Assembly (NCBI GenBank): GCA_026122225.1
Contig: JANEZZ010002357.1
Coordinates: 310,001 to 374,000 of the forward strand
Source: Heloderma charlesbogerti
Taxonomy: Eukaryota > Chordata > Lepidosauria > Squamata > Helodermatidae
Direction of reading: 5' to 3'
DNA length: 64,000 bases
The notes beneath the pieces are model-generated. The model was given only the letters and a program-made list of their open reading frames with translations. It was not told the DNA's origin and made no database searches. Both the position numbers and the translations under genes were made by a program. Shown here in pieces: positions 54,933 through 64,000 of the stretch (within the stretch, counting starts at the first letter, position 1; each line of letters begins with the position of its first letter).

Positions 54933-56284
54933 TTTCATTTCTATACCATCCAATAGCCGAAGCTCTCTGGGCAGTTCACAACAATAAAAACCAAACGGCA
55001 CACAATAAAACAATATAAAATATATAGAACATTAAAACCACAAAAAAACAATACAACCACAATAAAACCTAGCAGCAGTGCAGGAATTTAAAATACAGAT
55101 TTAAAACAGCAAAGCTGAAAGTCTAGAAAGCTAAAATGCCTGGGAAAATAAAAAGGTCTTCACCTGGTGCTGAAAGGAATACAATGTAGGTGCCAGGCGA
55201 ACCTAACTAGGGAGCTCATTCCACAGCCAGGGTGCCACAGCAGAAAAGGCCCTCCTCCTAGTAGCTACCTGCCTCATTTCCTTTGGCAGGGGCTCACAGT
55301 GAAGGGCCTCTGAGGATGATCTTGCAGTCTGGGCAGGCACATATGGGAGGAGGCAATCTTTCAGATAACCTGGCCCCAAGCCGTTAAGGGCTTTAAATGT
55401 TAATACCAGCACTTTGAATCGGGCCCAGAAATGGACTGGCAGCCAGTGCAGCTGAAAAAGTACTGGCGTAATATGAGCTCATTGGCTAGTCCCTGTTAAC
55501 AGTCTTGCTGCCCTATTTTGGACCAGCTGAAGTTTCCAGACCATTTTCAAAGGCAACCCCATGTATAACGCATTCCAGTAATCCAGACGAGTAGTTATCA
55601 GAGCATGGATAACTGTATCTAGGCTATCTCTGTACAGATAAGGGCGTAGTTGGTATACCAGCCTAAGCTGATAAAAAGTGCTCCATGCCACTGAGTTCAC
55701 CTGTGCCTCAAGTGACAGTTCTGGATCAAAGAGCACCCCCAAACTATGAACGTGATCCTTTAGGGGGAGTGCAACCCCCTCCAGAACAGGTTGAATATCA
55801 CCTAGCCGGGCAGACAAACCACCCACTAAAAGTACCTCTGTCTTGTCTGGACTGAGTTTCAGTTTATTGGCCCTCATCCAGTCCATTACTATGCCCAGGC
55901 CGTGATTCAGAACAGCCACTTGGGTTTGATGAGAAAGAGAGGTAGAGCTGGGTGTCATCCGCACATTGATGGCACCTCAGCCCACACTTCCGGATAACCT
56001 CCCCCAGTGGTTTCATGTAGATGTTAAACAGCATGGGGGATAAAACAGAGCCCTGTGGAACCCCATGGCACAATTGCCATGGCACAGAGCAGTAATGCCC
56101 CAGCACCACTTTCTGGAGTTGGCCATCCAAGCAGGAGAGGAACCAGTGCAGTGCAGTGCCACCAATTCCCAATCCAGGCAACCTGTCCAGAAGGATACCA
56201 TGGTCAGTGGTATCGAAAGCCGCTGAGAGGTCCAGGAGAATCAACAGGGTTGCACTCCCCCTGTCCCTCTGAATGGGAAGCAAG
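54933..56284 (-). mobile_element. CR1/L3-type LINE, about 1.35 kb, 5'-truncated
   Basis: This is the best CR1 copy in the window. From its 5' side on the minus strand it runs from just before reverse transcriptase motif A to the 3' untranslated end (reversed TTCTATACCATCCAATAGCC and GAAGCTCTCTGGGCAGTTCA) and the ATTC repeat. Three overlapping frames cover the coding part, so at least two frameshifts exist. The 30.0-31.9 kb copy has the same order and about the same 5' end. Confidence 0.93.
55203..56283 (-). pseudogene. CR1/L3 reverse transcriptase, C-terminal part, broken
   Basis: The first frame (55,864-56,283) carries LLILLDLSAAFDTTDH (motif A, with the catalytic Asp), then GVPQGSVLSPMLFNIYMKPL (motif B) and HQCADDTQLYLSF (motif C, ADD intact). 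The next (55,479-55,964) carries MDWMRANKLKLSPDKTEVL, SLGVLFDPELSLEAQV, LRPYLYRDSLDTVIHALITTRLDYWNALYMGLPL and LQLVQNRAARLLTGT. The last (55,203-55,412) carries FKALNGLGPGYLKDCLL and AFSAVAPWLWNELP. Together they are the palm, thumb and C-terminal region of a target-primed reverse transcriptase. The N-terminal endonuclease is absent, and the frame changes make it non-functional. Confidence 0.9.
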
Positions 56285-56567
56285 TGTGTGAACAGGGGGA
56301 AGAAAACTGTGTGTATGGGGGGAAAGTGTGAATAGCGGGCTGTGGATGGAAGGAAAGTGTGGGAATGGGGGTAGGTGTGTGTATGTTTGTGTAAAAGAGA
56401 GAGAATGGGGAACAGAGGGGTATTTGACGCTGTGCTGCTCTAACTCTGTGATGCGTGCGTGCGCACAAGCGAGAGAGAAAGAGAGAGAGAGAATGTGAAT
56501 GGAAGAGTAAAAGACTGGATGATGGATGAATGAAGGGGAGAGGGAACATTTTGGATTTGGCCCTAAC
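56285..56567. other. GA- and G-rich unassigned stretch
   Basis: The plus strand is purine-rich with GTGTGAATG-like and GAGAGA words (56,390-56,510). The complementary open frame is a low-complexity Ser/His/Thr-rich artefact. Confidence 0.5.
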
Positions 56568-56931
56568 TACCACTAATATGGGGCCGCGGGGCCTTGGTGG
56601 TTAAGACGCCGAACTGCAGACTGGAAGGTCGGCAGGTCAGCAGTTCGAGACCCGAGTGCTGCGTGACGGAGTGAGCTCCCGTCTTCAGTCCCAGCTTCTG
56701 CCAACCTAGCGGTTCGAAAGCAAGAAATTGCAAGTAGATAAATAGGTACCGCCTCGGCTGGAAAGGTTACAGCGTTCCGTGCACCTGGGTGTTCAGTCAT
56801 GCCGGCCACATGACCACGGAAGTGTCTTCGGACAGCGCTGGCTCTTCGGCTTAGAAACGGGGATGAGCACCGCACCCTAGAGTCGGACACGACTGGTTGG
56901 GGACACCTTTACCTTTTTTACCACTAATACG
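56568..56931 (+). mobile_element. Sauria-type SINE with 13-bp target duplication
   Basis: The element at 56,581-56,918 is flanked by TACCACTAATATG (56,568-56,580) and TACCACTAATACG (56,919-56,931). It begins with a tRNA-related head (GGGCCTTGGTGGTTAAGACG) and a polymerase III B box AGTTCGAGACC at 56,642-56,652. A second B-box-like GGTTCGAAAGC follows, then the conserved body GCAAGTAGATAAATAGGTAC and GCCGGCCACATGACC. The 3' end has AGAGTCGGACACGACTGG, which matches the Bov-B tail, and closes with ACCTTTACCTTT. In Sauria SINEs this tail recruits Bov-B reverse transcriptase. The copy is full length and rather well preserved. Confidence 0.95.
56642..56652 (+). promoter_or_regulatory. Polymerase III B box of the Sauria SINE
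   Basis: AGTTCGAGACC matches the B-box consensus GGTTCGANNCC at all but the first position, and lies about 60 bases from the SINE start, as expected for a tRNA-derived internal promoter. The A box upstream (TGGTTAAGACG) is less exact. Confidence 0.75.
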
Positions 56932-58128
56932 TGGTCCCTGTCCACTTTCCCCCCAAAGGAATATGGTCTTCAACCCCAAAATGGTGACCCACTCCTGGTA
57001 TATAGGTTTGCAAGCAAGTTATATATTCTCAGCAGCTTCATCAGACAACACCTGTGTTGATAAATGCATATAATGTTATTGCACTATCACATGGTGGGAC
57101 TGGACACCAGACCTGTCCAGTAGTAACTAATGCTTGGTTACCAAGTCCATCCATTAATCTGTAGACACCAAACGAATACCTTTCCTTTTAGATAGGGGAG
57201 ATGGATTTCGGAGTAACAACCCTGACTCCAAACCTGATTTGGATGCACATAGTTACCCCATAAAGAAACTCAATGTTCTTTACATCACTTTATTCAATCT
57301 CTCTTTATACCACATATTTTCTCTGTACAGAGAGAGCCCATCAAAAGAGATGATATGCATAATCTACTGGGAAACTTGCAAAAGCCCCACTGAAAGAGCA
57401 TAGGTGTGCTATTGTTCATTTCTGCTTCCATCTGTTTTAATAGTGGTAGTGTAGAATTTGTTCTGGGCAGACGTGAGCCCATAGTCTGTTGTAGGTTTAT
57501 TTATAAAGATTGACTTTGAAGAGAGGAACCTATTGTGATGAAGAAACATTAGTTGAAACAAACACTTCTTGATGTGTGCATTTTTAATGAAAAAGAGCAG
57601 CTGTTGATGCCATGGAATGATTTTATACATATGCCTTCTAATTCCGTGTCTCTTCTGTTTTAATTAAAAAGCTCTCGTCTTCTCACGCTACCTTCCCTTT
57701 CAAGACATGTATCAATTCAAATCAGGCGCTGGCAGGCTGATAGCACTGAACAAAAATGCCATCAATCTTTAATGATTAAATATGTCCACCAGGCTGTTAT
57801 CTTTAATGATTAAATATGTCCACCAGGCTGCTATCTTTTGTAAAAACAACCAGCCATCTACTAGGGCATTGCAAAAACGAAACTTCTCCAAGATTTCCAC
57901 TGCAGTCTCCTCAGCAGTGCTGAAGCTTCTGTTGCATTCCAGAGAACCTTCGTCCTACCTGGCCTTCAATCATTATCTATTGATCCTTGCTAGCAACTCT
58001 CCATCATACCCATCAGGAAGTGGCTTCCTGCAAGACAGCCTTGAAAGGCTGTCCATGTAACAATTTGCACTACCACGTTATGAGTCATATTCCAGAACAG
58101 GTACTCAGTAACGGCCAAAAACCTTTGT
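56932..58128. other. Unassigned stretch with a tandem duplication
   Basis: Apart from the 34-bp tandem pair at 57,765-57,832, no repeat family or exon was recognised. Confidence 0.4.
57765..57832. repeat. 34-bp tandem duplication
   Basis: ATCTTTAATGATTAAATATG and the following TCCACCAGGCTG occur twice in tandem (57,765-57,798 and 57,799-57,832) with one change in the last bases, and a third copy begins with ATCTTT. Confidence 0.95.
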
Positions 58129-58215
58129 TAAGGGTATGTCCCCATGCTGGCTGGGGAATGCTGGGAGTTGTAGGACTTTTTTTTCTGTCTAAACAGGCAT
58201 AGGATTGCACCCTAA
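58129..58215. mobile_element. Short palindromic MITE (CATGTTTAGACAG family), left arm truncated
   Basis: The right arm GGGAGTTGTAGGACTTT, TTCTGTCTAAACAGGCATAG, GATTGCACCCTAA is complete. The left part has only TTAAGGGTATGTCCCCATGC before GCTGGCTGGGGAATGC. Confidence 0.75.
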
Positions 58216-59390
58216 GCCTCTCTAATCCTCCAGGAGAGGAGGACACTGCTGGTCTGTTGAACAGACTGTGAAAATTCCTCAGTTTTGATTTACACTGATT
58301 CAGTTGTCCTAGCCTTCTGCTCAATGGAGGCTGGCTATGGGTATGTTTTGTCATGTTTTGAAGTGTCACATATTAATTGCATCAGTGCATAATTTAACAA
58401 ATACTTCCAGGTGCAGCATGCTACTCAATGAGAACTATTATCTCCTGCACATAAAATTCTGTCATACTGAGACATTCTTGTTTTTGCAGTCACTCTCACC
58501 TCTTCTACAATGACCAATCCTGCGTCTACCAGTTTTGCCCTTACTATTTTTATTCTGTCTGCCAGCAAACTTTCTAATCCAGAGTCCCCTTGGGATTCTT
58601 CTCTTTTCCATATATCCATTATCTATCCTACAGCAACAGTACTCGGAACCCTTCTAGTATCTAAACAGAATGCTGGCTTGCTCACAACCCTGCAAGGTTT
58701 TCAAACAGGGTCTTCACGATTGAAAATAAACAGTGTCAACTTAACATGGGCACTAGGACAGAAAAGGATGCCTAGAAAAAAAGGCCAACAATTTTCTATC
58801 TCTGCATTTCCAGATTAGGAGACAGGCCCAACACACACCCAACATTCTGTCTTCAAGCATGACAGCCCCTTAAGATCTAGAAGACAGGAAAAGTTGGCAA
58901 GACCCTCCACAAAGGTAAACAACAACAACAACCCCACCCCCTTCCTGACTGCAAAGGACCCAAATGTAAGGAATCTGAATAGACATGAATACTGCAATGG
59001 CCCCTTTCATTTAGCAGCTAGCACAGGTCCAAGCTTTTTGCATGCCTGGACTGGGAAAATGGATATGCTAGGACAGCATTCTTGATTTTTGACATCAGAG
59101 CTATCTGGATGAACATTTTACGCTAAGATCTGAACTGAAAATTGCACACAACCCAGAAATGCATGTTCGTATATTTCTTTAAACAAACTTATAATGGACA
59201 ATTCCACTCCACAGGCTCTCTAAATCTCGATGAAAAGTTGACCTAATTACAATTCCAGTGCAACTCCCTGAAGAGTCCATCAATATGCAAAAGAAATAAA
59301 ATCCTGTTCTCATGACCTTCAAATGTGTTTTAAAAAGAGTGAGAGAGAGAATCTGGGGACTGGAGAACTGTCCATTATAACTTTGTTTAG
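58216..59390. other. Unassigned stretch
   Basis: No repeat or exon recognised. A CAACAACAACAA run at about 58,919-58,931 is a minor simple repeat. Confidence 0.4.
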
Positions 59391-59459
59391 GATGCAGTCC
59401 TATGCATGTTTCAACAGAAAAAAATCCTATAACTCCCAGCATTCCTCAGCCAGCTATGC
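59391..59459. mobile_element. Half copy of short palindromic MITE
   Basis: GGATGCAGTCCTATGCATGT, TTCAACAGAAAAAAATCC and TATAACTCCCAGCATTCC match the left arm and centre of the CATGTTTAGACAG family. The right arm is missing after CAGCCAGCTATGC. Confidence 0.7.
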
Positions 59460-59717
59460 TTGATTTATACAAGCCTGAATCAGATTCTACTCTGGAGCAA
59501 CTAATCCACTAATTGTCACTTATATGCCACTGAAGAAGTGTCTGGCAATTAGAATTGATACTAAACAGGAGATTAGACTTAATACTTCCTGTCTTGCAAT
59601 AAGGATATCATTTTGTAAATAATTTGTTAAAATTTTATTTTATACATCTCAGTTTTGTTTTTCAATGCTTATGCATAAGTGATAGTAAACTGAGTTTTTT
59701 GTATTATTATATTGTCA
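59460..59717. other. Unassigned AT-rich stretch
   Basis: No recognised element. Confidence 0.4.
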
Positions 59718-59804
59718 TACAGAGTGGCCCAAAAGTAGGTATACAGTATAATTTATTTGCATTTTATTACATTGTTTATTACATTTACATTTGTTTAACA
59801 CTGT

Positions 59805-59867
59805 TTAATCTCGTAACTGCCCAAAATGTATTCCATCAACGTTGCAACATTCCTCAAACCTGTCACT
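59805..59867 (-). pseudogene. Mariner-type transposase C-terminal remnant
   Basis: On the minus strand, 20 codons followed by TAA read RFEECCNVDGIHFGQL with short ends. This resembles the RFxKCIxxxGxHFE C-terminal motif of mariner-type transposases, directly before the terminal repeat, where it belongs. The catalytic core is gone. Confidence 0.65.
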
Positions 59868-59955
59868 CACTCTTCCCAACAGTCATTCTGACTCCACCCA
59901 CACATCTTCTACTCACACATTCTCTCCCCCTCCCATCAGCGTTCTAAACAACTGT

Positions 59956-62900
59956 ATACCTACTTTCCCCTTCATGGATCACTGCCTTGTTGTGGCGAAG
60001 GGGCTTGCGTAACTCCGTGAAGCCATAAGCTATGCCATACAGGGCCACCCAATATGGACAGGTCATGGCAGAGAGTTCTGACAAAATGTGGTCTACTGGA
60101 GAAGGAAATGGCAACCCACTCCAGTATGCTTGCCAAGAAAACCCCATGGAACGTAACACAAGGCTAAAAGATACGATGCCGGAAGATGAGCCCCTCAGGT
60201 CGGAAGGTGTCCAATATACTACTGGGGAAGAGCAGAGGGTATTTCCAAGTAGCGCCAGAAAGAGTGAAGCGGCTGGGCCAAAGCTGAAAGGACACTCAGC
60301 TGTGGATGTGTCTGGTGGTGAAAAGAAAATCCGATGCTGTAAAGAACAATATTGTTTAGGAACCTGGAATGTAAGATCAATGAATCAAGGTAAGCTGGAG
60401 GTGGTCAAACATGAGATGGCAAGATTGAACATCGACATCTTGGGAATCAGAGAACTAAAATGGACACGCATGGGTGAATTTAATTCAGGTGACCATTATA
60501 TCTACTACTGTGGGCAAGAATCCCGTAGAAGAAATGGAGTAGCACTCATAGTCAACAAAAGGGTGGGAAAAGCAGTACTGGGGTACAACCTCAAAAACGA
60601 TAGAATGATCTCAGTATGAATCCAAGGCAAACCACTCAACATCACAGTAATTCAAGTCTATGCCCCAACCACTGAGGCTGAAGAAGCTGAGATTGATCGG
60701 TTCTATGAAGACCTCCAACACCTTCTAGAACTAACACCAAAAAAAGATGTCCTTTTCATCATAGGGGATTGGAATGCTAAAGCAGTAAGTCAAGAAATCA
60801 CTGGGATAACAGGCAAGCATGGCCTTGGTGTACAAAATGAAGCAGGACAAAGGCTAATAGAGTTTTGTCAAGAGAACACGCTGATCATAGCAAACGCTCT
60901 TTTCCAACAGCACAAGAGGCGACTCTACACATGGACATCACCAGATGATCAATATCGAAATCAGATTGATTATGTACTTTGCAGCCAAAGATGGAGAAGC
61001 TCCATACAGTCAGTCAAAACAAGACCTGGAGCTGACTGTGGCTCAGATCATGAGCTTCTTATCGCAAAATTTCGGCTTAAATTGAAGAACGTAGGGAAAA
61101 CCACTAAACCATTCAGGTATGACCTAAATCATATCCCTTTTGAATATACAGTGGAGGTGAGGAATAGATTTCAGGGACTAGACCTCATAGACAGAGTGCC
61201 TGAGGAACTATGGACAGAGGTCCATAACATTGTTCAGGAGGCAGCAACTCAATCCATCCCAAAGAAAAAGAAATGCAAGAAAGCAAAGTGGCTGACTGAT
61301 GAGGCTTTACAAGTAGCTGAGGAAAGAAGGGAAGCGAAAAGCAAGGGAGAAAGGGGAAGATATATCCAACTGAATGCAGATTTCCAGAGGATTGCAAGGA
61401 GAGACAAGAAGGCCTTCTTAAATGAACAATGCAAAGAAATCGAGGAAAACAACAGAATGGGAAAGACTAGAGATTTCTTCAAGAAAATCGGAGATCTCAA
61501 GGGAACGTTTTATGCAAATACGGGCATGATAAAGGACAAAGAAGGCAGGGACCGAACAGAAGCAGATGAGATTAAGAAGAGGTGGCAAGAATACACAGAA
61601 GAACTATACAGGAAAGATCTGAATGTCCTTGATAGCCATGATAGTGCAGTCACTGAACTTGAGCCAGACATCCTAGAGAGTGAAGTCAAGTGGGCCTTAG
61701 GAAGCATGACTAACAACAAAGCTAGCGGAGATGACAGTATTCCAGCCGAGCTATTTAAAATCCTAAAAGATGATGCTGTTAAAGTGCTGCATTCAATATG
61801 CCAACAAATTTGGAACACTCAACAGTGGCCACAAGACTGGAAAAGGTCAGTTTACATTCCAATTCCAAAGAAGGGCAATGCCAAAGAGTGTTCAACCTAC
61901 CGTACAATTGTGCTCATTTCACATGCCAGCAAGGTGATGCTCAAAATCCTACAAGCTAGGCTTCAGCAGTATGTGAACCGAGAACTACCAGAAGTACAAG
62001 CTGGGTTTCAAAAAGGCAGAGGAACTAGAGATCAAATTGCCAACATTTGCTGGATCATGGAGAAAGCAAGAGAATTCCAGAAAAACGTCTATTTCTGCTT
62101 CATTGACTACGCTAAAGCCTTTGATTGTGTGGATCACAACAAACTGTGGCAAATTCTTAAAGAAATGGGAGTACCAGACCACCTTACCTGTCTCCTGAGA
62201 AACCTGTACGAGGGTCAAGAAGCAACAGTAAGAACCGGACATGGAACAACCGATTGATTCACAATTGGGAAAGGAGTATGACAAGGCTGCATATTGTCGG
62301 CCTGCTTATTTAACTTATATGCAGAGTACATCATAAGAAATGCCAGGTTGGATGAATCACAGGTCAGAATTAAGATTGCCGGGAGAATTATCAACAACCT
62401 CCGATATGCAGACAATACCACCCTAATGGCAGACAGCGAAGAGGATCTAAAGAGCCTCTTGTTGAGGGTGAAAGAGGAGAGTGCAAAAGCTGGTTTGAAA
62501 CTCACCATTAAAAAAAAGAAGATCATGGCATCTGGCCCCATCACTTCCTGGCATATAGAAGGGGAAGAAATGGAAGCAGTGACAGATTTTATTTTCTTGG
62601 GCTCCAAGATCCCCACAGATGGTGACTGTAGCCATGAAATTAAAAGCTACGGCAAACCTAGACAGCATAGTAAGAAGCAGAGACATCACCTTGCCGACAA
62701 AGTTCCGTCTAATCAAAGCTATGGTTTTCCCAGTAGCAATGTATGGCTGTGAGAGCTGGACTATAAGGAAGGCTGAGCGCTGAAGAATTGATGCATTCGA
62801 ATTGTGGTGCTGGAGAAGACTCTTATGAATCCCCTGGACTGAAAGGAGGTCCAATCAGTCAATCCTAAAGGAAATCAACCCTGACTGCTCAGTGGAAGGT

Positions 62901-63175
62901 CAGATATTGAAGCTGAAGCTCAAATATTTTGGCCACCTAATGCGAAGAGAAAACTCCCTGGAAAAGACCCTGATGCTGGGAAAGATTGAAGGCAAAAGGA
63001 GAAGGGGACGGCAGAGGATGAGATGGCTAGACAGCATTACCGGTGCAATGAATATGAACTTGAGCACACTCTGGGAGAGAGCGGAGGACAGGAAGGTCTG
63101 GCGTGCTATGGTCCATGGGGTCACGAAGAGTCGGACACGACTGAACGACTGAACAACAACAACATACCTACCTTT
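59956..63175 (+). mobile_element. Bov-B (RTE) LINE, complete-ended, 3,197 bp
   Basis: The element at 59,967-63,163 is flanked by ATACCTACTTT (59,956-59,966) and ATACCTACCTTT (63,164-63,175), a target duplication of 11-12 bases made from the right half of the mariner MITE. The length agrees with the roughly 3.2 kb expected of full Bov-B elements, so the 5' end is probably original. It begins CCCCTTCATGGATCACTG and ends CACGAAGAGTCGGACACGAC, then CTGAACGACTGAACAACAAC. Its coding frame is broken (see the pseudogene entry). It is by far the longest of the four Bov-B copies in the window. Confidence 0.93.
60032..63152 (+). pseudogene. Bov-B endonuclease/reverse transcriptase, inactivated
   Basis: The APE-type endonuclease shows GTWNVRSM (about 60,359), LGIRELKWT, IIGDWNAK and the terminal SDH (61,043-61,051). 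The reverse transcriptase shows PIPKKGNAKECSTYRTI, GFQKGRGTRDQI, FIDYAKAFD (motif A, about 62,098-62,124), QGCILSACLFNLYAEYI (motif B) and YADN (motif C, 62,404-62,415), where the second catalytic Asp of YADD is Asn. A C-terminal region with MYGCESWT, FELWCWRR and LKLKYFGHLMRR follows. In-frame TGA codons occur at 60,617, 62,255, 62,279, 62,781 and 62,826, and a deletion near 62,645 shifts the frame. Several TGA codons fit CGA or TGG changed by a single C-to-T or G-to-A step. Confidence 0.93.
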
Positions 63176-63188
63176 GGGCCACCTGGTA

Positions 63189-64000
63189 TATTGCTGTTTA
63201 TTACTTTTACATTGTTCCTTAGGGTATATCAGATATTATTTCTCTTTATTCTTTAAGTTGAATCTCAGCGTCACCATATTTACAAGCAAGAAATTACAAA
63301 GAATGACAGAGAAATTTCATGTTAGAATGATGTCCCCCCCCCCATAGCAACTACATGCATAAAACTTACCCTTAGATGGTGTTTTTTTTAATGATGTGCA
63401 CAGATGTCTGCGATTAAGCACAATTTATAAAGCAGTGATCATGTATCATCACAGAAGCAGTACTGGTATCTATGGGACTATCCTGTTCTGATTATGCCTG
63501 CAGTTTGTTCTATTCTCCTTTCTGCTGCTCCCTACATCCTAGCCATGAACATGTGGGCAATGTTCCCACAATTCTCCAAAACATTCATTCTCTATTGCAC
63601 TCCTTCTCCAAAGAAGGTGGCTCTCTGTGAATTCTCTGTGAACCTAGGAAGAGGCAGGCAGCATCAAAACAAAATCTGAAAAGAAATCTTGTGGATACAC
63701 ACATGCACACTCACTCTACCCACAGGAGAGAGAGAGCCCATGGCACCAGGAATAAGCATAACATGGTACACAAATCCTCCACAGTGCTAAAGGTGACCCT
63801 TTGCCAGGCTTTCAGTGTCTGCAGAAGAGTTCACACTTCAAACACTCCCTCACACTATGAAAGTTTCTACTTCAAAGGACTTCACACTCTTCAGGGAAGT
63901 CTTTACAGTCTGCAGAGAGTTCATGCCTCTTGAGAGGGTCTCTTTGTTCCAAGCTCATATGACCAAAGCATAGCTGCCTCATGGACACATGTACAGCATC
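63189..64000. other. Unassigned stretch to the window end
   Basis: A C run lies at about 63,333-63,344 and a short CA-rich patch at 63,696-63,715. The last 250 bases contain several loosely repeated TTCACAC/CTTCA words, but no repeat family or exon was recognised. Confidence 0.4.

Larger units (their letters stand above)
59718..63188. mobile_element. Mariner-type MITE split by a complete-ended Bov-B
   Basis: The left end CAGAGTGGCCCAAAAGTAGG starts at 59,720 after a TA. The right end CCTTTGGGCCACCTGG stops at 63,186 before a TA. The ends are inverted (TGGCCCAAA and AGTAGGTATACAG shared), and TA flanks are the target duplication of the Tc1/mariner superfamily. Without the Bov-B insertion the element is about 258 bp. 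A transposase C-terminus survives at 59,805-59,867, showing that it derives from an autonomous element by internal deletion. Confidence 0.85.

Noticed and set aside
56241..56573. Ser/His-rich minus-strand frame
   Set aside because: It is the translation of a purine-rich low-complexity stretch.

Overview
This window looks like intergenic or deep intronic DNA from a squamate reptile, most likely a lizard. I found no host exon, tRNA or rRNA gene that I can support. The organism call rests on the repeat repertoire. There is a near full-length Bov-B (RTE) LINE with three truncated relatives, and a Sauria-type tRNA SINE whose 3' end imitates the Bov-B tail and finishes in ACCTTT units. There are many CR1/L3-type LINE pieces, an MIR-type CORE-SINE, a tRNA-Ala-like SINE, and many short palindromic hAT-type MITEs with 8-bp target duplications.

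Layout. Bases 1-4,160 hold a hAT MITE and several palindromic MITEs; 4,153-4,690 is a solo LTR. Bases 4,690-9,550 are mostly unassigned, with LINE tails near 7.9 and 8.2 kb and a CA microsatellite. Bov-B copies lie at 9.55-10.04 kb (minus, carrying a small CR1 insertion) and 18.99-19.92 kb (plus, split by a solo LTR). A rearranged CR1 copy at 12.8-14.1 kb contains a nearly perfect 114-bp inverted repeat. CR1 copies follow at 20.7-21.8, 28.5-29.0, 30.0-31.9 (split by a Bov-B), 32.6-32.8, 37.0-37.5, 52.0-52.5 and 54.9-56.3 kb. At 39.8-40.9 kb a hAT MITE is split by a third solo LTR and followed by a second hAT MITE. At 41.43-43.91 kb lies a 2.48-kb non-autonomous hAT element with perfect 12-bp terminal inverted repeats and a perfect 8-bp duplication. 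At 53.6-54.3 kb palindromic MITEs sit head to tail. A Sauria SINE is at 56.58-56.92 kb. At 59.72-63.19 kb a mariner-type MITE, which still encodes about 20 C-terminal transposase residues, is split by a Bov-B that appears complete at both ends.

How the parts relate. The nesting gives a local order of events: mariner MITE before Bov-B; CR1 before Bov-B; Bov-B before solo LTR; hAT MITE before solo LTR; and at least one late CR1 3' end after Bov-B. Bov-B is the likely source of reverse transcriptase for the Sauria SINE. None of the autonomous-type elements looks active: the Bov-B reading frame has five nonsense codons, a frameshifting deletion and a changed catalytic residue (YADN instead of YADD). 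I found no convincing new gene system. The most unusual items are the inverted duplication inside CR1, the large composite hAT element, and a pair of short and long palindromic MITE families that share one terminal sequence.
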